Part shown: positions 44,727 to 54,393 of the stretch, one piece after another
Numbering within the stretch: the first letter of the stretch is position 1
Layout: every line of letters begins with the position of its first letter
Origin: Lepidurus packardi
Taxonomy: Eukaryota; Arthropoda; Branchiopoda; Notostraca; Triopsidae
Assembly: GCA_023053545.1 (NCBI GenBank)
Contig: JAKZAN010000003.1
Span: forward strand, 1,453,501-1,517,500
DNA length: 64,000 bases
Reading direction: 5' to 3'
The notes under the pieces: generated by a model
Databases searched by the model: none
Seen by the model: only the letters and a program-made list of their open reading frames with translations
Told to the model about the DNA's origin: nothing
Program-made: the position numbers and the translations under genes

Positions 44727-46619
44727 ATGACTGACCGTCCGAACATCCCAGCTTTCGACCCCCACACAGACAAAACAACTGTTGGTGAGCGGTGGTGTCG
44801 CTGGATAAGAACATTCAACAATTACCTGGTTGCGTATGCTGTCGCGGAAGAGCGAAAGAAGGCGTCATTGCTCTACCATGCGGGAGAAGACGTCACTGAC
44901 ATCGTTGAAACCCTGAACCCAACACCCGTGAAAGCCGTAGCCAAAACAGAGACGGAATATGAAGCCATGTGCCGAGCTCTGATGAACTACTTCAGCCCTG
45001 CGAAAAATGTGGACTACCAAGTCTTCTTATTCCGGCAAGCCGCTCAAACATCCGAAGAAACGCTAGACATGTTCCACACTCGTCTACACAAGCTGGCAAA
45101 GGACTGCGGTTTCACGAACAAAGAAGCCGAGATTCGCATGCAGATTATCCAAGGATGTTCGGCCCAGCGAGTCAAACGCAAGGCGCTGGAAAATCCGAAC
45201 ACGTCTCTTGCGGAGATCCTTACCAAAGCAAGAGCAATGGAGAATGCAGATCAACAAATGCAGAAAATGGAATCTGTTAGCAAGACGCAAGTTAACAGGT
45301 TGACGGTGAAGCATCCGTCAGCGAAAGCTGAAGGCAACGTAGACAGCAGCAAGACCTGTAAATTTTGTGGGCGGAGCTACCACAACAAGCTCGAGGAATG
45401 CCCTGCACGAGGCAAGAAGTGCAATAACTGCGGCAAGCCAAATCATTTCAGCAAGTGTTGCCTCAGCAAGCGCCAATCTAACAGCCCGGAGCCATTTTCG
45501 AAGCCCAAAGAGAAAGGACCGTTCAAGAGCAAACATGTTAGAGCGGTAAACGTGGAAGAAGATTCGTCCGACGACGACGACGAGTTTGTATGGCATTTAA
45601 CAGCGGAGGATGGAGAATCATCATCAGAAGAGGACGAGACGTCTGACGACGAAGATGAACACACCTACTACGTCAAGAAGCCCCACTCATCACTTCTTGA
45701 CGTTTGTGTAACAATGAACGACAACGAAATCCAGATGATGATCGACACGGAAGCCTCCATCAACCTCATTGATCAAGTCTACAAGCAGCTAGGGACCCCT
45801 AGCACTAAGCCAACTCGAAAGCGCATCTTCGCATACGGAGGGAAAGTTCCTTTGAAAATACAAGGTTCCCTCAAAGTAACAATCGAACACAGAGGGCGCA
45901 AGGTAAAAACCAAAGCCTATGTTTTCGGTGAAGAAGGTGAAAACCTTCTAAGCTTTAACACTGCCCGCGAGCTCAAGTTAATTGAAATCGCGAACACCGT
46001 TGGTATTTCCGCCAAGTTTAATGAAGCAGCACTCAAGGAAAAATATCCCAAAATATTCGAAGACGTGGGCCTGTTAAAAGGAAGGACTGTCAAACTGCAC
46101 ATTGACGAGTCTGTCACCCCTAAAGCTCAACCTCACCGGCGTATCCCGTTCCACCTGCGCGACCGAGTAGAAGAAGAGCTAACAAACATGGAGCGTCAAG
46201 GAATAATCGAGCGCGTGGAAGGCCCAACACCATGGGTTTCCCCAATTGTCGTTGTCCCGAAACCTCGATCACCAAATCAAGTCCGGATTTGTGTTGACAT
46301 GAGGGAGCCGAACAAGGCAATCAAAAGGGAACGCCACCCAACACCCAGGCTCGATGAAATCCTTGCGGAGCTCAATGGATCAACGGTCTTCTCAGTAATT
46401 GATCTCAAGCACGGGTACCACCAGATGGAGCTGGAGGAAAGTAGCCGCTACATAACAACCTTCTCAACCCATTGCGGACTCCATCGGCACACCAGGCTGT
46501 CGTTTGGAGTAAATGCCGCTGCAGAGATATTTCAAGACGCCATCAGACAAACGTTAATCGGCCTAGGCGGCCAAACTAACATCAGCGACGACATCTTGGT
46601 CTATGGCAAGACAAGATAA
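44727..46619 (+). pseudogene. Gypsy-2 gag-pol, first part (gag, protease, RT), stop in RT
   Basis: ATG 44727 (MTDRPNIPAFDP). The gag core includes WCRWIRTFNNYLVAY. Two zinc knuckles: CKFCGRSYHNKLEEC and CNNCGKPNHFSKCC. An acidic Asp/Glu/Ser-rich spacer follows. The protease has MIDTEASINLI, with Glu where the Gly of DTG is expected. RT: GPTPWVSPIVVVPKPRS, VCVDMR-like ICVDMREPNKAI, and ISDDILVYGKT, a variant of YADD. TAA at 46617-46619 stops the frame, which continues open as EHDKRLHAVLNRLNEHGLAVN to about 46680, where sequence is deleted. Gag and pol share one frame. Confidence 0.85.
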
Positions 46620-46681
46620 GAACATGACAAGCGTCTACATGCCGTTCTCAATCGGCTAAACGAACACGGTTTAGCAGTTAA

Positions 46682-48343
46682 TTGGAACGAGAAGGCCTAG
46701 CGGTCGTGTGGTCGTGCGAACACTTCCATTTATACATCTATGGAAGGCCCATCACCATTCGCACCGACCACAAGCCGTTAGTTGGCCTATTTCGCAAGAG
46801 CTTTACGCACATCAATCCGCGCCTGGAAAGATGGGTCATCAGGCTTATGCCGTATGAAACCACCATCGAACACATTGCGGGAGCAACAAACCCTGCAGAC
46901 TTCATGTCGCGACAACCGTTACCCACAACCAAGAACGCGAAAGCATCGAAGTTGGCAGAGGAGTTTGTGCACATGCTATCCAGCACTGCCACTCCCCAGG
47001 CAATCACGCTAAGTAAAATTGCCAGAGCCACCAACGAAGACGAAACCCTAAAGAAAGTGAGCGCAGCTCTAACGTCGGGCAACTGGAAGTTTGTGAAGCA
47101 GACCAACTCCCAGTACTTCCAATGCCGGAACGAGCTTGCGTTGAACACAAAAGACGGCGTAATACTCAAAGGCCGCAAGCTATGTGTACCTGAATCGTTA
47201 CAAAAGCAAGTACTACAGATCGCCCATGATGGTCATTTGGGGATCACGAAAACAAAACAGCGTCTACGTGCCCATGTTTGGTTTCCTGGACTTGACCGCA
47301 AAGTCGAAGAAGTTGTAGCCCGTTGCCACGAATGCCAAGTGTGCACCGAAGACACTTCAAAGGAACCACTGGAAGCCACGATCATGCCCCGTAATCCCTG
47401 GCAAGAACTCAGCATGGATTTTTTCGGTTTGCCTACCGGTGAAAAGGCACTAGTCGTCATCGACAAGCACTCGCGCTTCCCTGAAGTTGTGATCATGCGG
47501 AACACACATGCCAAAGCCGTCATGAGAAGCTTAGATGACATCTTTGCCCGGTTTGGTTTACCAGTAAGCATCACCAGTGACAATGGACCACCATTCCAAA
47601 GCGGAGAACTCGCCGAATACTTTCACAAACTCGGCATAACACACCGCCGCATAACTCCATGTTGGCCAGCTGCAAACGGTGACGTGGAGCGCTTTATGCG
47701 AAACCTGAACAAGCTAGTCCGAACATCGGTAGCTGGAAGCCTAGATTTGAAAGAGAAGTTGACCTCGTTCCTTCTGGCATACCGAACAACGCCACATTCG
47801 TCTACGGGCAAAGCCCCTGCTTCACTCATGTATGGACGCCAAATCCGTTCAAAGCTTCCCATGGTAGAAGCTGACAACAGCTCGGACGAGGAAGAGGCGC
47901 ACCAAAAGGACCAACGCGCGAAGGAGAGGATGAAGACGAATGCGGACCGCGTCAACAAAGCAAAGAAGAAGAATTTCCACATCGGGGAAAAAGTACTGCT
48001 CCTTGACAAAAACCCGGTGAGGAACAAGATGAAGCCTCTCTATGAGCCTCAGCCTTACACCATCACAGCAGTAAAGAACTCCATGGTGACTGCAGAGAGA
48101 GATGGCCATAGTATTACAAGAAATGCCAGTCTCTTCAAGAGATTCATCCCACCATTCCGTGAACAGACGTCCGAAGAGGATGAAGAAAGCCTCGAAAAAG
48201 ATTCAAACAATCTCGTGGACGAAGCGGAGACGAACGCAACCACCCAGCAAGCTGATCAGGAGGAATCGGTGCGACCAGAGCCAGTCCAGCGGCCACGTCG
48301 TACGACACGCCCCCCGCAGCGTCTGGAAGATTTTGTTCGCTAA
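46682..48343 (+). pseudogene. Gypsy-2 pol, second part (RNase H end, integrase) after deletion
   Basis: The frame opens inside RNase H (EREGLAVVWSCEHFHLYIYG, TIRTDHKPLVGLF, NPADFMSRQP). The RT thumb and first half of RNase H are missing, judged from usual family layout. Integrase: HDGHLGITKTKQRLRAHVWF and CHECQVC (HHCC), MDFFGLPTGEKALVVID, SITSDNGPPFQS and WPAANGDVERFMRNLNKL (D,D,E). A C-terminal IGEKVLLLDKNPVRNKM segment and an acidic tail end at TAA 48341-48343. No stop within this part. Cannot be autonomous without the deleted region. Confidence 0.87.
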
Positions 48344-48469
48344 ACCCTTAATCCACTAGTCCAATGTTTTGTGATTATTCTCAATCAATGATTCTCGTTT
48401 TTGTGGTCTCAACCCAGAAGTTACCTAACTGTTTTGTAATGAGTTGTTCTTCTCTAAAAAGGGGAGAGA

Positions 48470-48671
48470 TGTTACATCGCGATTCAAGCATTAGTAAGTC
48501 CCGCCCCCAACCCAACGGTACGCCCGGTAGCTAGTAGGGTAATTAGAACAATAACACGCTAGCCGGAGACACTCCACCAGTGTAACTAACTACGAGGTGT
48601 TATTCTCAAGAATATCGCAGTACAACACGATCATCGTCATTTCCCTTAACCTTGGTTTTGACGATATTACA
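48470..48671 (+). repeat. Gypsy-2 3' LTR
   Basis: 202 bp, intact, preceded by the polypurine tract at about 48456-48469. It is the reference for recognising the split 5' LTR. Confidence 0.93.
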
Positions 48672-48990
48672 CCATGGCATAAATACTTTTAAATCAATTT
48701 TTTACCAATGCTTGTCTCCTCTTATGATTATAAATAAATAGTAAAATAACACTACGCAATACTAATTCGCAATACGTATCATGGAGATAGCTTAACCTGT
48801 AATAGCTTAACAATTAACTTTTTGCGTGCACTTTGGACACTTTGCAACATTTGAAAGTTGGCGCAATTGTGTTTACATAATCGTCGAGGATGTAGGAGGC
48901 GCATGAAAGAGTTTAACACATTTACCCGCGCTCCATCGCAAGCAAGCATAAGACGATTGCATTTTTGTGAATTTGTGAGCGTAAGTTAAG
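48672..48990. other. AT-rich spacer between Gypsy-2 and hAT-H
   Basis: No gene or known repeat recognised. It should hold the right flank of the Gypsy-2 insertion (possibly the tail of hAT-F), but no hAT-F terminus is seen. The last 8 bp, AAGTTAAG (48983-48990), are the presumed left TSD copy of hAT-H. Confidence 0.5.
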
Positions 48991-49130
48991 CAGAGCTAAA
49001 ACGAGCGCGAGCGAATTCGCTCGCGCTCGCGAGTGCGCTCGAAATCTTGTGAGCGATGAGCGCGAGCCGCTCGTTTCATAAATTGGCGAGCGCGAGCGCG
49101 AGCGCAAACGAAATGAGCGCACGCTCGCGA
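48991..49130 (+). repeat. hAT-H 5' subterminal GAGCGC/GCTCGC array
   Basis: Dense alternating GAGCGC and GCTCGC motifs, both orientations. The same motif arrays occur at both ends of hAT-J (57435-57560, 61818-61945). Probable transposase-binding region by analogy with Ac and Hermes. Confidence 0.75.
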
Positions 49131-49273
49131 TTGTAGCGCCATCTGTTGGCAAATTCCCGTAGTTTATGCCATGAAGCTACAGAGCTTACGGCAGATGGCA
49201 GCGACTGATGTCAAAAAGGCGCCAAGCGTGTTGTCAAAAAGACGCCAAGCGTGTTCAACGTGCTCGTTTGGTG

Positions 49274-49367
49274 CTGTATTTGTTAGCTGTGCGGCACAGC
49301 TAACAAATACAGTAGAATACAGTAACAAATACTAACAATAGACTGGCACAGCCTGTGCCAGTCTATT
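49274..49367. repeat. Two perfect hairpins in hAT-H leader
   Basis: 49274-49312: 19-bp arms around one base (CTGTATTTGTTAGCTGTGC). 49337-49367: 15-bp arms around one base (AATAGACTGGCACAG). Both are perfect inverted repeats upstream of the transposase start. Confidence 0.9.
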
Positions 49368-49511
49368 TATTGTTAGCTGTGACAACAGCTTAATTTGTAT
49401 TACAGGTAACTTTCATTATTACTTTCGTTAACTAAAACAAGGCTTATAACTTATCAATTACACTACTTTAATTATCGACTGTACAATTATTGTCAACTAC
49501 TCTAGACAATC

Positions 49512-51762
49512 ATGGCGGATTTACCAGTGGAGTTAACACTAACAGCGGATTCAAGGGCTGATTCAAGGGCTGATTCAAGAACTGATTCAAGAACTGATTC
49601 AAGAGCTGATTCAAGGGCTGATTCAAGAACTGATTGAAGGGCTGATTCAAGAGCGGATTCTTCCAGGTGTTCAACATCCTCAGCAGACACCTCGAAATGC
49701 AAAAAACTTTACGTGCCCCCAAAGTTTTTTGTTTTTCAGGGAGCTCACCCGGAAAATCCGCATCTGTCTCTTTATAAATGTGCCATTGGGCACTGTTCGT
49801 GGGGTTCGAAATTGCTGTCGGTTAATAACAACTCCCTTTTCAACCTCAAAAGACACATCGAGGTATGCTGAATTCGTAGTTTGCCGTTCCTGTGTTATTA
49901 AGTTTTTTATGCCTTGCTTAATTTGTTTATGAATTTAGGGAAGACACACGAAAGAACACTTGAAAGATTTTTTACAAGCCCGTGCAGAGAGGCCCAGTAA
50001 GAAGGGCGAAGATGCATTACCCAAAAGTGAAAAGCAAACGACACTCGAAGCATTTTCGGTGTCAAGATCCAATCCCATATCCCAATCAGCATTGGACAAC
50101 TTGATCATGGTACACACCGAAAACGTTATTACGACTTATGTATGTTAGTTTAATAATATGCATTTTCTAGAACTACATAGTCAAAGATATAAATCCGTTT
50201 AGCGTGGTTTCCAAGCCAGGATTTCAAGACCTCTTAAAGCCTCTTATTGGCTCCCTTACAATACGATCTGGACCTTTCTACCAACATTTGATAGCTCAAC
50301 AGTTTACTGCTCGAAAACAAGCATTGACTTTATGTCTTCGGGAGGCGAAGTTTGTCAGTACAACTGCGGACTGCTGGTCTTCGCGCCACAAAAGCTTTCT
50401 AGGAATGACGGTCCACTGGCAAAGGGAAGACCTTGTAAGACGAAGCGCCTGCTTAGGCTTGAAAAGAATCACCGGAAGACATACTTACGATGTTCTAGCG
50501 AATGCAATTGACGCCATCCACAACGAGTTTGGCATCGCCGGAAAAATCACCTGCACCATAACAGATAGCGGGGCCAACTTTTTGAAGAGTTTTCGAATGT
50601 TCGGAGAACAAAGTGACATGGGAACTCGAGGTACAGAACATCGAGATGAACATGGCTTAGTGGAGGACGAAGAAAAAGAAGATGAAAGCGATCCTATCGC
50701 TTTTGTAGACCTCACTCAAATTTTGTCCAGTAACCAGGACTGTGATCCAGAAGAAGGCGAGCGTCTTGATCCCGAAGAAATGTCGGAGGACGAAACAATA
50801 GTCCTGCCACGCCACATGAAATGTAACTGCCATCTTTTGAACTTGGTTGCCGTATCCGATGTTAGCAAAATAACCAATCCTGTATTCAAAAAGCTGAAAC
50901 GTAGTTTGGATGGAAAACTACAAGCAATTTGGAATGCTCAGTCCCGCAGCACATGCTCTGCGGACTTCATCCGGGAGAAACTGGCAATGATGTTCACCTT
51001 ACCTAACAAGACGAGATGGAACTCGTATTATGACGCACTTTTACGAGTTAAATACTTTATTAACAACAAAAACACCGAACTGAAAGAAGTCTTTACAAAA
51101 GAAGGCGTTCAAGTATTTAAACCCCATGAAGAGGAGTTCCTAAAAGAGATGATCGAGGTGCTTCAGCCTTTGGCTGAAGCACTGGATGTATTTCAGAACG
51201 AAGAGTTCCGTTCAGCTGGCTGCGTACTACCTACGATTTCGGTGCTTCTAGAAACGTACAAAGAATTGCAGCGGGATTCGAGTATCAACCACTGCCGGAT
51301 TTTAGTTTCCACCTTGCTAACTGCCATTCGAAATCGTTTTGATCCCATGTTTAGCGAGTCTCACTTGCGACTTGCGTCGATTGCAGATCCTCATTTTAAG
51401 ACTGTCTGGGTAAATGACGAATACCAGAGAGCCGAGGACATCAGCCGTCTTAAGGACGAAGTGAGTAGAAGGAGCTCAAGTGAAAGGTAAGTACTTTGTA
51501 TTTAAACAATGCTTTCGTAGTCGAGTTATTGGTAACAAATTTTTAGTGCAATGTTGAACGATCAAAACGAGGGCACCAATGCTAGCGATGAGAACGGGAG
51601 CCCGTCCCGCAAAAAGAAAACGAAATTTTTCGACAGCTTCCATAAGAAGAGGATTGTAGAATTCGGGGACGAAGTGGAGAAGTATTTGTCCGAGGACATA
51701 GCTGAATCTGATGCCGATTTCACTCAATTAAATCGCTATCCGTCCATTAAAAAAATCTTCAT
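49512..51762 (+). pseudogene. hAT-H transposase, exons 1-4, one stop, exon 5 missing
   Basis: Predicted exons: 49512-49862, 49939-50109, 50171-51486, 51547-51762, all GT-AG with phases matching hAT-J. Exon 1 opens MADLPVELTLTADSR and holds nine 12-bp repeats encoding (A/T)DSR; the eighth has TGA (49635-49637) for TCA. The BED-like finger is KCAIGHC ... FNLKRHIE. Core: VSTTADCWSSRHKSFLGMTV (Asp) and CTITDSGANFLKSF (Asp), an acidic linker, LPRHMKCNCHLLNLV and NKTRWNSYYDALLRV. Exon 4 ends KKIF; the dimerisation exon expected next is absent. Clearly paralogous to hAT-J along its length. Confidence 0.85.
49548..49655 (+). repeat. 12-bp coding minisatellite, nine copies
   Basis: Unit GATTCAAG(G/A)(G/A)CT, in frame with the hAT-H transposase, encoding ADSR/TDSR repeats. 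The eighth copy (49632-49643) carries TGA. Antisense frames here (ESALESALE type) are by-products. Confidence 0.92.
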
Positions 51763-51849
51763 GTGAGTTTAAAGCATAACTTAGTTAAGTATGGCATCCA
51801 ATTCTTCAGAGCTCGCCATTGAACCTGGTATTGTATTCCCTTTATTGTA

Positions 51850-52481
51850 TTGTATTTCCCGAAGTTCGTGTGGATTCGTTCGTCGACATCAATTTGGCAA
51901 ATATTATAGCAGGGCGAACTAATAACTTGCCTCTTTCGCTACTAACTAATGGCTTGATTTTGAAGCTTCACAAAGAGCAATCCGTATCCCGGGTCCCATT
52001 TCGAGATTATTCAAAGGCTCTGTATGACGCCTTTGCTGTCCCTTTTACGGAAACCTGCACGTACTCTCTAACGAAGAAGATATCACGAAAGCACACGGAA
52101 CGTAAACGTCTTGAAGACTTATTAAAAAATCGAGCCTGTCCAGATAAAATTATAGCCGGTAAAAGGATTGATAAATTCAACGAAGACGCGTTTTTTCTGC
52201 CGAAATCATGCTCGACTCATTTGTTGTCTGGCAAAGTATTCACACCTTCGGTATGTTCCCCTCCAATACCGGGAAGGAAACGTAATCATACCAGTACTGA
52301 CGAAACTAGGAAAAAACGAGCCCAATTACTAATAGCACAGAAACTAACTGAAAATCGAATATGTAAGCGTAAACTACATAGAAGAGAAACTATGGTAGCC
52401 TCGTTACTAAAGCAATTAGAAACGCGAAAATCTCGCTGCCCCTTCAAAAAGGTAAACCAACTACGCGCGCGATGTTTCAGA
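51850..52481 (+). pseudogene. Element X gene, upstream coding part
   Basis: Open frame of about 210 codons with no convincing ATG; an upstream exon or acceptor near 51850 is likely. Readable pieces: VDSFVDINLANIIAGRTNN, SRVPFRDYSKALYDAFAVP, then basic and coiled-coil-like stretches (KRKLHRRETMVASLLKQLE). It ends LRARCF at the hAT-I insertion; the frame resumes at 62332 as YQKSLAELKAMLKL, showing the two parts are one gene. I do not recognise a named domain. Confidence 0.55.
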
Positions 52482-52489
52482 CATACATG

Positions 52490-52850
52490 GGCGGATCAGA
52501 TCCAAAAACGATCCGGATCGGATCTTGATCCGTGGCCCGATGCACGGATCGCCATCCGTGATCCAAAATGTAAGATCCGTCGCGAGGGATCGCGATCCGT
52601 CACAACGGATCGTGATCCGTAGCCACGGATCGCGATCCGTGAGCCCAGAGATCCGAGATCCATGAACCAAATATCCGAAATTTGAGATCCGTCGTGACGG
52701 ATCGCGATCCACCAACACGGATCGTGATCCGTAGCCATGGTTCGCGATCCGTGAGTCCATATAACCGAGATCCGTGAACCAAAGATCCGAAGTTCGAGAT
52801 CCGTTGCCACTGATCGCGATCCGAGATCCGTGAACCAAAGATCCGAGAAC
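52490..52850. repeat. hAT-I 5' subterminal GATCCG/CGGATC array
   Basis: Roughly 360 bp with dozens of GATCCG, CGGATC and GGATCGCGATCC palindromic units in both orientations. Frames across it are repeat artefacts. Confidence 0.9.
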
Positions 52851-52862
52851 CAAGAGGCAAGC

Positions 52863-54393
52863 GAGAACCGTTCACCTTCGGATCGCACGGGCTTGTTCAC
52901 ACGGACATTTAGTCTGTTACGGTGACTAGAAAAGACGGCAATGTTCCCATTGCCCTGTGAGTGTGCTGAAGAGGTATTCAGGAGGGAGGAGGGTAGGTGG
53001 CATGGGGAGGATAGGTGGGAGGGAGGGGGTGTCAGCAAGGCACTGCTTGCTCCAGTTCACAGATGAACGAAGAAACGTAGGAAGGTAGCAATAAAAACGG
53101 GCTGCATGAAGACTTCAGTGGTATGCCTTCGCTTGACGTAGGAGAGTGGGGGCACTTTTAAAGCATTGATTCTTAAACTTTTTTTGCCACAAACTCCTTT
53201 AGCGGCCTTATGAGAGCTTTTGGACCCCTTCTTCTTTTTTAAAAAAAATCCGCTAAGCGTGAATTCAGGAAAATATGAATGTAGTGAACGTTGTTGAGGA
53301 TTTTGTTGGGAAATCTAACAGATAATCTACTAGTGAATGAAGTATTAGTTTTCGTGAACTATCATTAAAAACACAAATCGGCTTTCATAAAAGCTTTTTT
53401 CGAAGCTCTTCTTTGCCGATAGAAAATGGATTAACGCTGTTTGATTTGTCATGAATTATGTACAGTACAGCACTCTTTGAACAAGGACCCGAGACATTTT
53501 CTTGTGCTAACGAGATGTATATATTTGCGTGCGCGGTGTCCCAAGCCATTCTTGACGGGAAGGCTACGGCGAGGGAGCAAGGCATTCACAAACGCATTCA
53601 CAAGAGGCATTCACAAACGCTTGAATTTTTAGTCGCAGCTCTACGCTAATCTTCGCGCAATTTAGCGGCTACACTAGCAGGACTCAGGAGGAGAGAAAGG
53701 TCGGAGTTTGCCCCGCGAGCTCTTCATAAGGGCAGACATAAAAAAGGACCGTCTTCGCCCCCATACTACTTCGTCAGACTTTTCCCCCTTTCCTTCTACC
53801 TCTGTCTCCCCTATACACTTAAAAAACTAGACAGTTTTCGTTAGAAAAGTAGGGAGCTACATTTCGTCATTTCAGTTCCATACGTCAACGGGTAGCATAC
53901 ACTACTTCGTCCACTTCTGGCTTGTTTCCAGCGTTATATTTTAAATCGAAGTTATTTTTTAAATTAACAACTTTTTCAAGGAGAAGGAATCTAAGGTGAG
54001 TTAGTTACAAGTCATGACTATTTTGTTACTTTAATCCACATATACGTGGATTCAGATGAAATTTTATATATGTAGCTATTATTTATATTCAAGAATTTGA
54101 TGATAATCAATATTTTTATGGTGGTCCCTTCTCATAGAACTTACCCCTAAGCCCTAACTCTCGACTCGCAGACATTTAGTATATCAATTAGTGAGGTTAT
54201 ATAAAAGTTACTGTTCAGTACTCTTTAAATACAATACCCAGTTAAATATTCTATTTCTGCAATGAAGGCACAGCACTGGTTTTAGTACAACACTTTATAA
54301 ACCCTTAATTGAAAACGTAACATAGGTCAGCGTCCTTATTGTAATGAATATTTCCGGAAATTTCAGGCATCGTTCAGAGAGTTCAGTCAATGG
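52863..54393. other. hAT-I long noncoding leader
   Basis: No gene. A G-rich tract at 52984-53029 has five or more G3-5 runs (possible G-quadruplex). At 53165-53240 TTCTTAAACTTTTTTTGCC resembles a hAT-type MITE end, but no partner is seen. 53880-54390 is AT-rich. Confidence 0.5.

Larger units (their letters stand above)
35761..48671 (+). mobile_element. Gypsy-2 LTR retrotransposon, 5' LTR split by hAT-G, internal deletion
   Basis: The LTRs are 202 bp, TGTTACATCG...GATATTACA. The 5' LTR is in two parts (35761-35851 and 44477-44587) around hAT-G; the 3' LTR is 48470-48671. They differ at one position (CGAGATG/CGAGGTG). The PBS-like ACTGGCGACGAGGAT follows the 5' LTR and a polypurine tract (AAAAAGGGGAGAGA) precedes the 3' LTR. 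No matching 4-6 bp TSD is present (ATGG before, CCAT after). Own length is about 4.3 kb, short because part of pol is deleted. Confidence 0.9.
48991..51806 (+). mobile_element. hAT-H: hAT related to hAT-J, right end and last exon missing
   Basis: The left end CAGAGCTAAAACGAGCGC resembles the hAT-J terminus CAGAGCTGCAACGAGC, followed by GAGCGC/GCTCGC arrays to 49130. The transposase follows to exon 4 (51762). Beyond a 40-odd bp intron start the sequence becomes element X near 51807; exon 5 and the right TIR are absent from the window. Either element X inserted into the last intron or hAT-H lost its end. Confidence 0.75.

Noticed and set aside
35757-48675. ATGG as a Gypsy-2 TSD
   Set aside because: The base-exact flanks are ATGG before and CCAT after the LTRs; ATGG appears only 2 bp further on, so no true TSD.
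49502-49722. Antisense frames rich in ESALE or NQPLNQ repeats
   Set aside because: Shadows of the 12-bp repeat in hAT-H exon 1.
52490-52850. CRISPR-like repeated array
   Set aside because: Short palindromic motifs with irregular spacing and no uniform spacers, in a eukaryotic transposon end.
52461-53038. Several antisense frames rich in GSR/IRD residues
   Set aside because: Produced by the GATCCG subterminal array of hAT-I.
53165-53240. Possible second MITE in the hAT-I leader
   Set aside because: Only one end resembles a hAT terminus; no inverted partner or TSD found.
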